Origin: MPNP01 sp965215545
Lineage (GTDB): Bacteria > Pseudomonadota > Alphaproteobacteria > Rhodobacterales > Rhodobacteraceae
Reading direction: 5' to 3'
DNA: 64,000 nt
Assembly: GCA_965215545.1 (NCBI GenBank)
Contig: OZ244066.1
Location: 1,984,001 to 2,048,000 of the forward strand
Part shown: piece by piece, positions 43,509-52,813 of the stretch
Layout: every line of letters begins with the position of its first letter
How positions within the stretch are numbered: the first letter of the stretch is position 1
Position numbers and translations under genes: made by a program
The notes under the pieces: model-generated
Database searches by the model: none
The model's input: the letters and a program-made list of their open reading frames with translations, nothing else
Told to the model about the DNA's origin: nothing

Positions 43509-44498
43509 ATGGAAGCCTTCAGGGCCATCGCCGGAGTCCTCGAGCGGACGCATGTCAGGGCCGAGTCCCTGCTCGTGTTGATCGGACTCTGTATCCTGAT
43601 GGCAATCCTGTCGCCCGAGACCAGCAATGGTGACCGCGTCTTCCTGTTGACGAGCAATCTCTTCAACATCATCCTGGCATCAGCAACCGTGGGCATCCTT
43701 GCCATCGGGGCCACATTCGTCATCACGGCGGCCGGCATCGACCTTTCACTCGGTTCCGTGCTTGGTCTGGCATCGGTCACGGGCGCAGCTCTTGTCGTCA
43801 CGCTCGGCTGGCCCTGGCCCTTCGCCATCCTTGGAGCCCTGGGGGCAGGTGCCGCGGCTGGCGCAGTGAATGGAGTCATCGTCACCCATGGCAAGGTCCC
43901 GGCATTCATCGTCACTCTCGGCATGCTCGGCATCGCCCGCGGGCTGGCGCTGATCATTTCAAGTGGCCGGGGGATCTACGGCCTCCCGGAAGAAATCCTG
44001 TTTCTGGGTCAGGCCCGGCCATGGGGAGTGCCGACGCCGGTCTTCATCCTGATTGCCGTTGCACTTGTTGCCCATTACATCCTGGCCCATACACCATTCG
44101 GTCACCACACTCTGGCCCTTGGAGACAATGAGAATGCGGCGCAGGCCACGGGGGTCAATGTCCGCCGGCAGCGCCTGCTGCTGTATACGATCTCCGGACT
44201 GATGGCCGGGATTGCCGGACTGATCTTCACTGCCCGTGTGAATACAGGCGATCCCACCGCAGGCCTGAACTATGAATTGCTGGCCATCACCGCTGCCATC
44301 ATCGGCGGCACCAATCTCTTCGGTGGTCGGGGCTCGATCCTCGGGACCATGATCGGGGCCCTGATCATGGGTGTCTTGCAGAACGGTTTGAATCTGATGG
44401 CTGTCCAGGCCTACTACCAGCAGATGGCCATCGGCGCCGTCCTGATCGCTGCTGTCTGGCTTGACCAGGTCCGGAGCCGGAGAGCGCAGGGCCAATGA
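43509..44498 (+). CDS. Sugar ABC transporter permease (RbsC/AlsC type)
   Basis: Inner-membrane permease of the branched-chain amino acid/ribose permease family. 329 residues, about nine to ten membrane helices; family motif TAAGIDLSLGSVLGL and the EAA-like loop GDNENAAQATGVN, then GGTNLFGGRGSILGT. ATG 43509 was chosen over an earlier in-frame ATG whose N-terminus is Cys/Pro-rich and non-coding in character. Overlaps the ATPase gene by 4 bp. Confidence 0.92.
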   Translation: MEAFRAIAGVLERTHVRAESLLVLIGLCILMAILSPETSNGDRVFLLTSNLFNIILASATVGILAIGATFVITAAGIDLSLGSVLGLASVTGAALVVTLGWPWPFAILGALGAGAAAGAVNGVIVTHGKVPAFIVTLGMLGIARGLALIISSGRGIYGLPEEILFLGQARPWGVPTPVFILIAVALVAHYILAHTPFGHHTLALGDNENAAQATGVNVRRQRLLLYTISGLMAGIAGLIFTARVNTGDPTAGLNYELLAITAAIIGGTNLFGGRGSILGTMIGALIMGVLQNGLNLMAVQAYYQQMAIGAVLIAAVWLDQVRSRRAQGQ

Positions 44499-45238
44499 AA
44501 CTGCTCGAGTTCAGTGGAGTCGAGAAGTCCTTCGGAGCCGTGCAGGTCCTGCATGGCATCAATCTCACCGTCTCCGCTGGCGAGGTTGTTGGTCTGGTCG
44601 GTGACAACGGTGCCGGCAAGTCAACCTTGATGAAAACCATCACGGGTGTCTATCCGATTGATCGGGGCGAGGTGTGGTTCGACAACGAGGATGTGACCCA
44701 CAGGGATCCCGGAACCCGGCGCAAGATGGGGATCGAGATGATTTACCAGGATCTCGCGCTTGCGCCGCAACAGGATGTTGCCAACAACATCTTTCTCGGT
44801 CGGGAACCGACCAGACGACTCCTTGGCATCCTGCCGTCATTTGTCGACAAGCCGAAAATCGATCGCGAGGCCCAGACCATGATCGACCGGCTTGGCGTTC
44901 ATGTCCCTTCGATCCATATCCCCGTTGGTCTCCTCTCGGGTGGCCAGCAGCAGACAATCGCCATCGCCCGGGCCCTCACCTTCAGACCGAAACTCGTGAT
45001 CATGGACGAGCCAACGGCAGCTCTCGCCGTGCGTGAGGTCGAGAGCGTCCTGAATCTCATCAGGCAGATGCAGGGTGAGGGAATTGCGACAATCCTGATC
45101 AGTCATCGCCTGAACGATGTCTTCGAGGCCTGCGAACGCATCGTCGTCCTGCGTCAGGGCCATGTCATTGCCGACATGCAGCGGCATGAGACCGACATGG
45201 CCGAAGTCGTCTCATACATTGTCGGTGCCCACGGCTGA
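44495..45238 (+). CDS. Sugar ABC transporter ATP-binding protein, single domain
   Basis: 247 residues with Walker A GDNGAGKST, signature LSGGQQQ, Walker B LVIMDEPTAAL and the H-loop ISHRL. It has one ABC domain, whereas ribose- and allose-type systems usually have a fused double ABC protein of ~500 residues; the single-domain form would act as a homodimer, as in frcA-type systems. The operon order is binding protein, permease, ATPase. Confidence 0.92.
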   Translation: MKLLEFSGVEKSFGAVQVLHGINLTVSAGEVVGLVGDNGAGKSTLMKTITGVYPIDRGEVWFDNEDVTHRDPGTRRKMGIEMIYQDLALAPQQDVANNIFLGREPTRRLLGILPSFVDKPKIDREAQTMIDRLGVHVPSIHIPVGLLSGGQQQTIAIARALTFRPKLVIMDEPTAALAVREVESVLNLIRQMQGEGIATILISHRLNDVFEACERIVVLRQGHVIADMQRHETDMAEVVSYIVGAHG

Positions 45239-45336
45239 GACAGCCGGAGTCCGATTCCCTGACCCTGCCGGTGGTCCGTGAACCCTGCCTGTCCCGGCGG
45301 CCCTGGCACGGGATGCCGGGCCGAAAGGAACAGGTC

Positions 45337-45382
45337 GGGACAGCACAATGGAAACAAAGTGATACAAACATTGTGTTGTCCC
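45337..45382. promoter_or_regulatory. Long stem-loop upstream of lpxC
   Basis: Arms GGGACAGCACAATG (45337-45350) and CATTGTGTTGTCCC (45369-45382) pair over 14 bp with one G-T wobble; the loop is 18 nt. It lies 100 bp after the ABC operon and 50 bp before lpxC, so it could end the former or regulate the latter. Confidence 0.55.
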
Positions 45383-45433
45383 ACAACCCTCCGTTCCGTA
45401 TTGTCCCGGTGAGTTCGCAGGTGCGTGAGTGTT

Positions 45434-46387
45434 ATGTCGCAAGCCACAGTTGCAGCCCCGATTCGTGTCGATGGCAGGGGACTGCATTCCGGGATCCGGA
45501 CCCGTCTGACCATTCTGCCGGCGGCACCGGAGACCGGTATCGTCTTTGAGCGGACGGATCGCGGTTCAACCATCCCCGCCGATTACCGGAATGTTCGGTC
45601 AACCCAGCTGTGCACAACGCTCGCCAATGCGGCCGGTGACAGGGTTCAGACTGTCGAACATCTGCTGGCCTCCCTCACCGCGTGCGGCATCTCCAACGCG
45701 ATCATCACGGTTGACGGTCCGGAAGTTCCCGCTGTTGACGGGAGTGCGCTGCCCTTTGCGCGCCGGATCCTGGCTGCCGGTGTCAACTGGCAGGACGCGC
45801 CCCGCAAGGTGGCCCGCGTCTTGCGTGATGTCCGGGTCGAGGGATCCGCCCGGCCCGGGGTGACGGCCGGACTCCTGCCATCCGACCGGTTCGAGATGGA
45901 TCTGACCATCGAATTTCCCGATCCCGTCGGGGTGCAGAACAAATCGCTCTGTCTGGCCAACGGCGCCATCGCCTCGGTTCTTGGCAGCAGCCGGACATTC
46001 TGCGCCATGAGCGATGTCAAGTGGATGCAGGATGAGGGATTCGGTCTGGGCGGCACCTTCGAGAATGTTGTCGTGATTGATTTCGAGCAGCGGGCCTATG
46101 TCAGCCGACCCCGGTTTGCCGATGAGTGTGTCCGCCACAAGATGCTTGACGCCGTGGGTGACCTGTCCCTGGCCGGCATGCCGATCCTGGGGAAATTTGT
46201 CGGCAGCAAATCCGGCCATGAAACCAATCACAAACTCCTGTGCGCCCTGTTTGCCGACCCGGCCAACTACGAAATCATCCTTGCCGATGACGCGATCGCA
46301 TCCTGCCTGCCCGGGGTTCAACTGGCCCTTGATGACCTTCTGGATGTTGATGACCTTCTGGATGCCGATCCGGAGACGGCCACCTGA
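45434..46387 (+). CDS. lpxC: UDP-3-O-acyl-N-acetylglucosamine deacetylase LpxC
   Basis: Zn-dependent committed step of lipid A synthesis. 317 residues: VDGRGLHSG, VEHLLASLTACG (Zn His), NAIITVDGPEVPAVDGSA, RHKMLDAVGDLSLAG (Zn His and Asp) and NHKLLCALFAD near the catalytic His. ATG 45434 or GTG 45425 may initiate. The C-terminus has a short acidic duplication DLLDVDDLLDAD from an 18-bp DNA repeat. Usually adjacent to ftsZ in alphaproteobacteria; here 5.4 kb away. Confidence 0.95.
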   Translation: MSQATVAAPIRVDGRGLHSGIRTRLTILPAAPETGIVFERTDRGSTIPADYRNVRSTQLCTTLANAAGDRVQTVEHLLASLTACGISNAIITVDGPEVPAVDGSALPFARRILAAGVNWQDAPRKVARVLRDVRVEGSARPGVTAGLLPSDRFEMDLTIEFPDPVGVQNKSLCLANGAIASVLGSSRTFCAMSDVKWMQDEGFGLGGTFENVVVIDFEQRAYVSRPRFADECVRHKMLDAVGDLSLAGMPILGKFVGSKSGHETNHKLLCALFADPANYEIILADDAIASCLPGVQLALDDLLDVDDLLDADPETAT

Positions 46388-46534
46388 ACGGGGCCATCCG
46401 CCCGGAACCGTACCGGCCGTTGCCCCGGTGAATCCCAGCGCCAGCCGCGTGGTGTGTTTGCTGTGCCTGGGAGGATTTGCTAGGAGACAGGGGAGACTGG
46501 TGCGCGACGATAACCACTCCCCACAGGGCTGCCA

Positions 46535-47428
46535 ATGAGACCGAGACACCACACCACCGGCCTGGCCATGACCCTGGCCCTGTTCGCTCTCGCCGGATGC
46601 GATAACCAGAGGGACATCAAGATCGAGTCCATGGCGCCCGAGCAGATCTTTGCCGAGGCCCAGGCGGATTTTGAACGCGGTCGCTTTGTCGATGCAGCGG
46701 AGATGTTTGCCGAGATCGAGCGGGTCTACCCCTATTCCGAATGGGCCCGTGATGGCACGATCATGTCGTCGCGCGCCTATCATCTGGCCCGCAACTTCGA
46801 GTTGAGTCGCGGGGCTGCCGAGCGCTTCCTGATCTCTTATCCCGGTGACGAGGATGCCGCCCTAGCCCAGCACCTCATTGCCCTCAGCTATTACGACCAG
46901 CTGGACGAGAAGGGCCGGGACCGGTCCAAGGCCGTTCAGGCCTGGCAGAGTCTGCTGGTGGTCAAGAACGATTACCCCGACAGTGAATTTGCCAAGACCA
47001 TTGATCTCAAACTTGACCTGACCGCCGACCGAATCGCGGCCAAGGAGATGGAAGTCGGTCGGTTCTATCTCAAGCAGAAGCGCTATGGACCTGCCATCCG
47101 GCGCTTCCAGAGCGTGGTGACCAACGAATTCCTCGATGTCCTCGAGGTCGAGAACAGTGAGGGGGAAGCAATCAAGGCCGATTACAACCGGTCGACAAGC
47201 CATACGCCCGAAGCCCTGTATCGCCTCATCGAGGCGTATACGGCCCTTGGGCTGACAGCGCAGGCCGAGGAGGCGGCCGAGATCCTGGCCTACAATTTCA
47301 ACGACACCGAATGGTACCGCTACGGGTACGAATTGCTCGAGAATCCCGATGCCAATCCGGATGGTGGCGGCTGGCGGAATTTCTTCGAGACCTTCCGGCG
47401 TCAGACCCTGCAGGGTCAATGGCTCTGA
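46535..47428 (+). CDS. bamD: Outer membrane assembly lipoprotein BamD
   Basis: Essential BAM-complex lipoprotein built of TPR helices. 297 residues: signal peptide with lipobox LALAGC region (Cys22), then AQADFERGRFVDAAEMFAEIER, HPYSEWA-like VYPYSEWARD and five TPR-like repeats to RRFQSVV and the C-terminal ILAYNFNDTEWY. It lies between lpxC and recN as in many alphaproteobacteria. Confidence 0.94.
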   Translation: MRPRHHTTGLAMTLALFALAGCDNQRDIKIESMAPEQIFAEAQADFERGRFVDAAEMFAEIERVYPYSEWARDGTIMSSRAYHLARNFELSRGAAERFLISYPGDEDAALAQHLIALSYYDQLDEKGRDRSKAVQAWQSLLVVKNDYPDSEFAKTIDLKLDLTADRIAAKEMEVGRFYLKQKRYGPAIRRFQSVVTNEFLDVLEVENSEGEAIKADYNRSTSHTPEALYRLIEAYTALGLTAQAEEAAEILAYNFNDTEWYRYGYELLENPDANPDGGGWRNFFETFRRQTLQGQWL

Positions 47429-47475
47429 CCGCGGGCCGGCACGCCCGCTGCCGCGCGGCAGGGGCTTGATGGGCA

Positions 47476-49134
47476 TTGCTGCTCGAACTGTCCATCAGGA
47501 ACATCCTGTATATCGATCGGCTTGACCTGACATTCGGGCCCGGCCTGAACGTGCTGACCGGCGAGACGGGGGCCGGCAAATCCATTCTTCTTGATGCGCT
47601 CGGTTTCGTGACCGGTGTCCGGGCCGGACGCGATCTCCTGGCCAGGGATATCCCGACCGGTGATGTCAGTGCCGGTTTCCAGGTCAGCGCCGATCACCCC
47701 GCCCTGGCCTGTCTCGGAAAACAGGAGATCCCCAGCGATGGTGACATCCTGCTGCGCCGGACCATCACCCAATCGGGCCGCACCGCATCCTTTGTCAACG
47801 ATGTCCGCATCACCGCCGACCAGTTGGCCCGCATTGGCGGCCATCTGGTGGATATCCATGGCGCCCACCGGGAAACCGGCCTGCTCAACCCGGCCGAACA
47901 CGGCCGCCTGCTGGATGCCTTTGCCGACATCATCCCGGTGGCTGGCAAGGTCCGGGCACTCTGGGTGCACGTTGCCGATCTCGAGCGACGTCGCGCGGCT
48001 CTTGCCAAGGAGTTGGCGGCCCTGGAAGAGGAGGCGGACTACACATCCCATGTCATTGCCGAACTTGAGTCCCTCGCCCTCGAGGACGGGGAGGTCGCCA
48101 CCCTGGAAGCGCGCCGCAACCGTCTCAAGACGGCCCAGAAACTCAGGTCGGAGGTGGCCACGGCCCAGACCCGGGTCGGCATGGAAGGTGCGCTCGGACC
48201 CCTGCTTGACGCCATCCGGGTCCTTGAGCGGCTGGATCCGACAGACAGCCCCGCGCTGGCATCAGCCCTTGGAGCGCTGACTGCCGCCCTGCACGAGATC
48301 GAGGAGGCCCAGGTCCAGATCGACACGGCCCTCCGTGACCTCGAGGTGGCGCCGGGCGAACTCGAGGCCTGCGAGGATCGCCTGTATCTGATTCGTCAAC
48401 TGGCCCGCAAACACCAGGTCCCGCCCGACGCGCTGCCGGCCGTGCTGGCCTCGCTGACCGGGGCCCGGCACACACATGGACAGCTGGCCGGGGAGATCGA
48501 TACGGTGACCGGTGCCCTCAAGGCGGCAAGGGAGGCCCATCTGCAGGCCGCCCGCCGGCTTTCAGGACAGCGCCGGACTGCCGCCAGGGCACTTGACCGG
48601 GCGATTGCCGGTGAACTCGAGGCGCTGCGGCTCAAGGGGGTGGGTTTTCTGACCGACCTTGCCGAGACCCCGCCCCGGGCCGGTGGTCTGGACAAGGTCA
48701 CCTTCACCGTATCGACGGTCCCGGGCGCTCCCCCGGGCCCTCTCGACCGGGTGGCTTCGGGCGGCGAAATGGCCCGGTTCATGCTGGCCATCAAGGTCTG
48801 CCTGGCCGGGACCACCCCCGGGCTCAGCATCATCTTTGACGAAATCGATCGCGGTGTCGGTGGTGCCACGGCCGCCGCCATCGGCAAGCGTCTGGCCGCA
48901 CTCGCCGGCCAGAACCAGACCATCATCGTGACCCATTCACCCCAGGTGGCGGCCCATGGTCACAGCCATCTGCTTGTTCAGCGGGTCGACAGCAAGGCAG
49001 GGACGGCGTTCGATGTGCGTCCCCTCGAGGGTTCCGGACGGGTCGATGAGATTGCCCGGATGCTGGCGGGTGCCACGGTGACCACCGAGGCCCGTGCCGC
49101 CGCCCGGCGGTTGCTCGGTGACGGGTCCGCCTGA
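47476..49134 (+). CDS. recN: DNA repair protein RecN
   Basis: SMC-like ATPase for double-strand break repair. 552 residues: LLELSIRNILYIDRLDL, Walker A GETGAGKS, a central coiled coil (~150-350), signature VASGGEMARFML, Walker B IIFDEIDRGVGG and VTHSPQVAAHGHSHL. Start is TTG 47476; an in-frame TGA at 47467 rules out anything earlier. Convergent with the aminopeptidase gene. Confidence 0.95.
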   Translation: MLLELSIRNILYIDRLDLTFGPGLNVLTGETGAGKSILLDALGFVTGVRAGRDLLARDIPTGDVSAGFQVSADHPALACLGKQEIPSDGDILLRRTITQSGRTASFVNDVRITADQLARIGGHLVDIHGAHRETGLLNPAEHGRLLDAFADIIPVAGKVRALWVHVADLERRRAALAKELAALEEEADYTSHVIAELESLALEDGEVATLEARRNRLKTAQKLRSEVATAQTRVGMEGALGPLLDAIRVLERLDPTDSPALASALGALTAALHEIEEAQVQIDTALRDLEVAPGELEACEDRLYLIRQLARKHQVPPDALPAVLASLTGARHTHGQLAGEIDTVTGALKAAREAHLQAARRLSGQRRTAARALDRAIAGELEALRLKGVGFLTDLAETPPRAGGLDKVTFTVSTVPGAPPGPLDRVASGGEMARFMLAIKVCLAGTTPGLSIIFDEIDRGVGGATAAAIGKRLAALAGQNQTIIVTHSPQVAAHGHSHLLVQRVDSKAGTAFDVRPLEGSGRVDEIARMLAGATVTTEARAAARRLLGDGSA

Positions 49135-49148
49135 CGACTCCCGGCAAC

Positions 49149-50936
49149 TCACCTGCCGAGCGGTGCGGTGGCTGTCCCCAGCCATGCCGCCACATCCCGG
49201 GGCAGATCCGGGGCCAGGTGGTCATGCACCGAAGCATGATACCGGTTGAGCCACGCGAGTTCGCGAGGCTCAAGTGAATCGACGCAGATGAGGTGCCGGT
49301 CAAAGGGCACCTGGCTGATCGTCTCGAAAGTCAGCATGGCCCCATCCGTCCCGGGGGCCGCGGTGACGATCGCCATGTTCTCCAGCCGCACACCGCCGTT
49401 GCCTTCCTCGTACCACCCTGGTTCGATGGTCACCACCATTCCTGCCTGCAGCGGGTCGGCGAGCCGGCGGCTGATGTTGGCCATGCCGGCATGCACGTTC
49501 AGCCAGTGACCGACTCCGTGACCGGTTCCATGCGGATAATCGCAATCCATCTGCCAGAGGTGGTGGCGGGCCAGGGCATCGAGACTGCCCGCCGGTTCCC
49601 CGGCGGGCCACCGGGCGGTGCTGAGCATGATCAGGGCCTTGAGAACCGTGGAGTAGCGCTGCATCCGGTCCGGTGCAGGCGGCCCGATGGCCAGCGTCCG
49701 GGTCACATCCGTTGTGCCATCCTGGTACTGGCCGCCGGAATCGATGAGGAGACTCCCGCCGCCCTGCAGACTCCGGTCATGGCCCTCCCTGGCACGATAG
49801 TGGATGATTGCCGCATTGGGACCGGCAGCGGCAATGGTTGGAAAACTGGTCTCGAGACATTCCGGCAACGCCAGGCGGAACCTGTCCACTGCCCCGGCAA
49901 CCGCCCATTCCGACAGGCTGTCATGGTCCTGGCCGGCATACCAGTGCAGGAATCTCGCCATGGCAAGACCATCACGGCGATGCGCATCGCGGAATCCCTG
50001 CAACTCCGTGATGTTGCGGACTGCCATGTCGGCAAGGCATGGATCCGGCATGTCCACCAGCGTTGCCCTGGACTCCTGCAGCCACTGGACAAGAAGAGCC
50101 GGCGTGTGGCGGCTGTCATACTGGACGGTCCCTTCGAGGGTGGCGAGGGCGCCTTCGATGGTCGCCAGCCCGGCCAGCTGCAGGTCCTCTGGGACACCGG
50201 GAGGCAAGCCCTCGCAATCGGCAAAGAGACAACAGGTGCCCCCGGCATGCAGAATGCCATAGCCATGCGGGATCGGGTTGTGGGGAACACAGCGCCCGCG
50301 GACGTTCAGAAGCCAGGCCAGGCTTTCGGGTTTGGCAATGAGCAGGCTGTCTGTCCCCGCCGCCCGCAACCCGGCTGCGACCCGCGCCCGTTTGGCCTGG
50401 CTCGACTCTCCTGCCAACGGCTCGGGATGCGCGATCAGATGACCGCGGGGCGGGGGTGGCTGGTCAGTCCAGACCGTATCAACCAGCCCGGAAGTCGGGC
50501 ACAGGGTCAGGGCCCTTGCCGCCAGGGCAGCAGCAAGATCCGTGATGCGGGCGGCGCTGTGGAGTGCGGGATCATAGCCCACGTTCCGCACAGGCCGGGC
50601 ATCATGCTCGGCCATCAGCCAGTCGACGAGGGCACGATCGGATGGGCCAAGGACAGCGATGTCTCCATCATCGACCTGCATGCTGGCTTCCAGCCGGTCC
50701 CGGTCGCTGACACACAGGGCGGCCCGGGTGCGGGTGAGGACAGCCAGCCCCGGTGCACCATGATAACCCGTGAGCCAGGCCACCCGCTGGTCATGATCGG
50801 CGATGGGCAGGGACAGGAAACGATCAGCAATGGGGATCAGCAAGGCATCGATACCCAGAGGGTCAAACCTGCTGCGGACCTGCTCGATCGGCGTGGGTGC
50901 CGCCCGGGTGCGGCGCGGGGTCAGGTCATTGGGCAT
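49149..50936 (-). CDS. Xaa-Pro aminopeptidase, M24 family
   Basis: Metallopeptidase removing N-terminal residues before proline. About 595 residues: two creatinase-like N-terminal domains, then the pita-bread domain with metal ligands in LLIDSGGQY, GTTDVTRT, HGTGHGVGHWLNVHAG, TIEPGWYEEG and RLENM. This long two-creatinase form (AMPP type) is common in alphaproteobacteria. ATG 50936 is used; ATG 50951 would overlap cobT by 4 bp. Confidence 0.93.
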   Translation of the reverse strand: MPNDLTPRRTRAAPTPIEQVRSRFDPLGIDALLIPIADRFLSLPIADHDQRVAWLTGYHGAPGLAVLTRTRAALCVSDRDRLEASMQVDDGDIAVLGPSDRALVDWLMAEHDARPVRNVGYDPALHSAARITDLAAALAARALTLCPTSGLVDTVWTDQPPPPRGHLIAHPEPLAGESSQAKRARVAAGLRAAGTDSLLIAKPESLAWLLNVRGRCVPHNPIPHGYGILHAGGTCCLFADCEGLPPGVPEDLQLAGLATIEGALATLEGTVQYDSRHTPALLVQWLQESRATLVDMPDPCLADMAVRNITELQGFRDAHRRDGLAMARFLHWYAGQDHDSLSEWAVAGAVDRFRLALPECLETSFPTIAAAGPNAAIIHYRAREGHDRSLQGGGSLLIDSGGQYQDGTTDVTRTLAIGPPAPDRMQRYSTVLKALIMLSTARWPAGEPAGSLDALARHHLWQMDCDYPHGTGHGVGHWLNVHAGMANISRRLADPLQAGMVVTIEPGWYEEGNGGVRLENMAIVTAAPGTDGAMLTFETISQVPFDRHLICVDSLEPRELAWLNRYHASVHDHLAPDLPRDVAAWLGTATAPLGR

Positions 50937-50947
50937 GCGGCTCGGGG

Positions 50948-52804
50948 TCAATAGGTCCGGGATTGGGTCGGGGTCCGGCTGGCCCGCAGGGGTGCCCCGA
51001 AGAGTTCGGCGAGCTGCTCGGTCATGGCGCCGGTGAGTTGATCGGGATCGGAGATGGTGACCGCCCGGCTGTAATAGGCGGCCACATCATGACCAATGCC
51101 AATGGCATTCAATTCAACGGCATCCCGGTGGTGGATCATCCGGATGACATTGTGGAGGTGGGATTCCAGGTAATTGGGTGTGTTCACACTGAGGGTTGAG
51201 TCATCGACCGGGGCCCCATCGGAGATGACCATGAGGATCTTGCGGGATTCGTGGCGCCGGGCCAGACGGTTGTGGGCCCATTCCAGCGCCTCGCCATCAA
51301 TGTTTTCCTTGAGCAGGCCGTCCTTCATCATCAGGCCGAGATTGATGCGGGCCCGGCGCCAGGGTGTGTCGGCATTCTTGTACACGATGTGCCTGAGATC
51401 GTTCAGCCGGCCCGGCGCCGGCGCCCGGTCCCCATTGGCCCAGTGATTGCGGCTGTCACCACCTTTCCACATCCGTGTCGTGAAACCCAGGATTTCGACC
51501 TTGACCTGGCAGCGCTCGAGGGTCCGGGCCAGGATGTCGGCACTGATGGCCGCAATCGATATCGGCCGACCGCGCATGGAGCCGGAATTATCAAGCAGCA
51601 GCGTGACCACCGTATCACGGAACTCGATATCCCTCTCGACCTTGAACGAGAGTGGTACGGTCGGATTGGTGATGATCCGGGTCAGGCGGCTGGCATCCAG
51701 CAGGCCCTCATCCTTGTCGAAGTCCCAGGATCGGTTCTGCTGGGCCAGCAGACGACGCTGCAGTTTGTTGGCCAGGCGTCCGGCCGATCCCCTGTAGGGT
51801 TCAAGCTGCTGGTCAAGCATGGCCCGCAGGCGTTCCAGTTCGCCGAGATCGGCGAGATCCTCGGCCTGGACAGTCTCATCGAAGGCTGTTGTGTAGACAC
51901 GATAGTCCGGATCGGCTTCCGAATGGGCCGCCTCCCGGACCTCGGGCTCGCATGCCGGGTCCACCGCCGGGACCTCCTCGGCCACGGCCTCATCAACTTC
52001 CAGATCATCAACGGGCAGGGTGGACTCGTCCTGCTCTTCCATCCCCCGGGCACCGGACGGGTCATCCTGTTCGGCTGTCTCATCGTCCGCCGGGGACTCG
52101 TCCTCCTGGGTCTCGATGGCTTCCTCATCACCCTCGGGGTCCATGTCGATGGCCTCCGGGTCCTCTCCAAGCTGGTCCCGATAGCCAAGATCACCAATCA
52201 GCCGCCGGGCATAGCGGGCATATTCAGCCTGACTGCAATTGACATCCAGGGCTGCCAGGGTGCTGCCGGCCCTGGCCATGATGTCGGCCATGCGGAGATC
52301 GAGCATGTGCTTGGCTGCTGCGGGCAGCGGCGTCCCGCTGGTCAGTTCATGGATGAGGAATCCCACAGCATCGGCAAGGGGTGCATCAGCAGCCAGGGCG
52401 AGCTCCCCGTACCCGCGCCGCTCGGCGTAGTCAGCCATGCGGACCCGCAGGTTCTCGGCCACCCCGGCCATGGCCTGGGCACCGAGCGCCTCGCAGCGGG
52501 CATGTTCCATGGCGGTGTAGATATCCCGCGCCACCGCACCCCTGGGCATGTAGTGATTGAAAGTGGCCTCATCCTTGTGCCGGATCTGGAGGGCCAGAGC
52601 ATCGGCAGCCCCGCGTGCGACCGCCAGGTCCCGCTGATTAGAGCGCGACGTGACCTGGGGCAGGCGGACAGTGTCATTGCTCCGACCGGGCGCATCGGTG
52701 GAAAACCTGATCGAGAGATCGGGATCCGCCGCGATGGACCGGGTCGTGTCGGCCAAGGCCTTCTTGAATGAATCGAGATCCCGGACTGGCGTGTCTGACA
52801 TCAC
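50948..52804 (-). CDS. cobT: Aerobic cobaltochelatase subunit CobT
   Basis: VWA-containing partner of CobS in the CobNST complex that inserts cobalt into hydrogenobyrinic diamide. 618 residues: N-terminal CobT domain, a very acidic middle (DPEGDEEAIETQEDE and similar, ~215-300) and a C-terminal VWA domain with the MIDAS motif DNSGSMRG. It starts 9 bp after cobS. CobN is not in the window. In some genomes these proteins are kept without cobalamin synthesis. Confidence 0.95.
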   Translation of the reverse strand: MMSDTPVRDLDSFKKALADTTRSIAADPDLSIRFSTDAPGRSNDTVRLPQVTSRSNQRDLAVARGAADALALQIRHKDEATFNHYMPRGAVARDIYTAMEHARCEALGAQAMAGVAENLRVRMADYAERRGYGELALAADAPLADAVGFLIHELTSGTPLPAAAKHMLDLRMADIMARAGSTLAALDVNCSQAEYARYARRLIGDLGYRDQLGEDPEAIDMDPEGDEEAIETQEDESPADDETAEQDDPSGARGMEEQDESTLPVDDLEVDEAVAEEVPAVDPACEPEVREAAHSEADPDYRVYTTAFDETVQAEDLADLGELERLRAMLDQQLEPYRGSAGRLANKLQRRLLAQQNRSWDFDKDEGLLDASRLTRIITNPTVPLSFKVERDIEFRDTVVTLLLDNSGSMRGRPISIAAISADILARTLERCQVKVEILGFTTRMWKGGDSRNHWANGDRAPAPGRLNDLRHIVYKNADTPWRRARINLGLMMKDGLLKENIDGEALEWAHNRLARRHESRKILMVISDGAPVDDSTLSVNTPNYLESHLHNVIRMIHHRDAVELNAIGIGHDVAAYYSRAVTISDPDQLTGAMTEQLAELFGAPLRASRTPTQSRTY

Positions 52805-52813
52805 CGGTCCGTC

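Noticed and set aside
46331..46366. 18-bp repeat at the end of lpxC
   Set aside because: A minor in-frame duplication (DLLDVDDLLDAD) in a non-conserved tail; not worth a separate finding.
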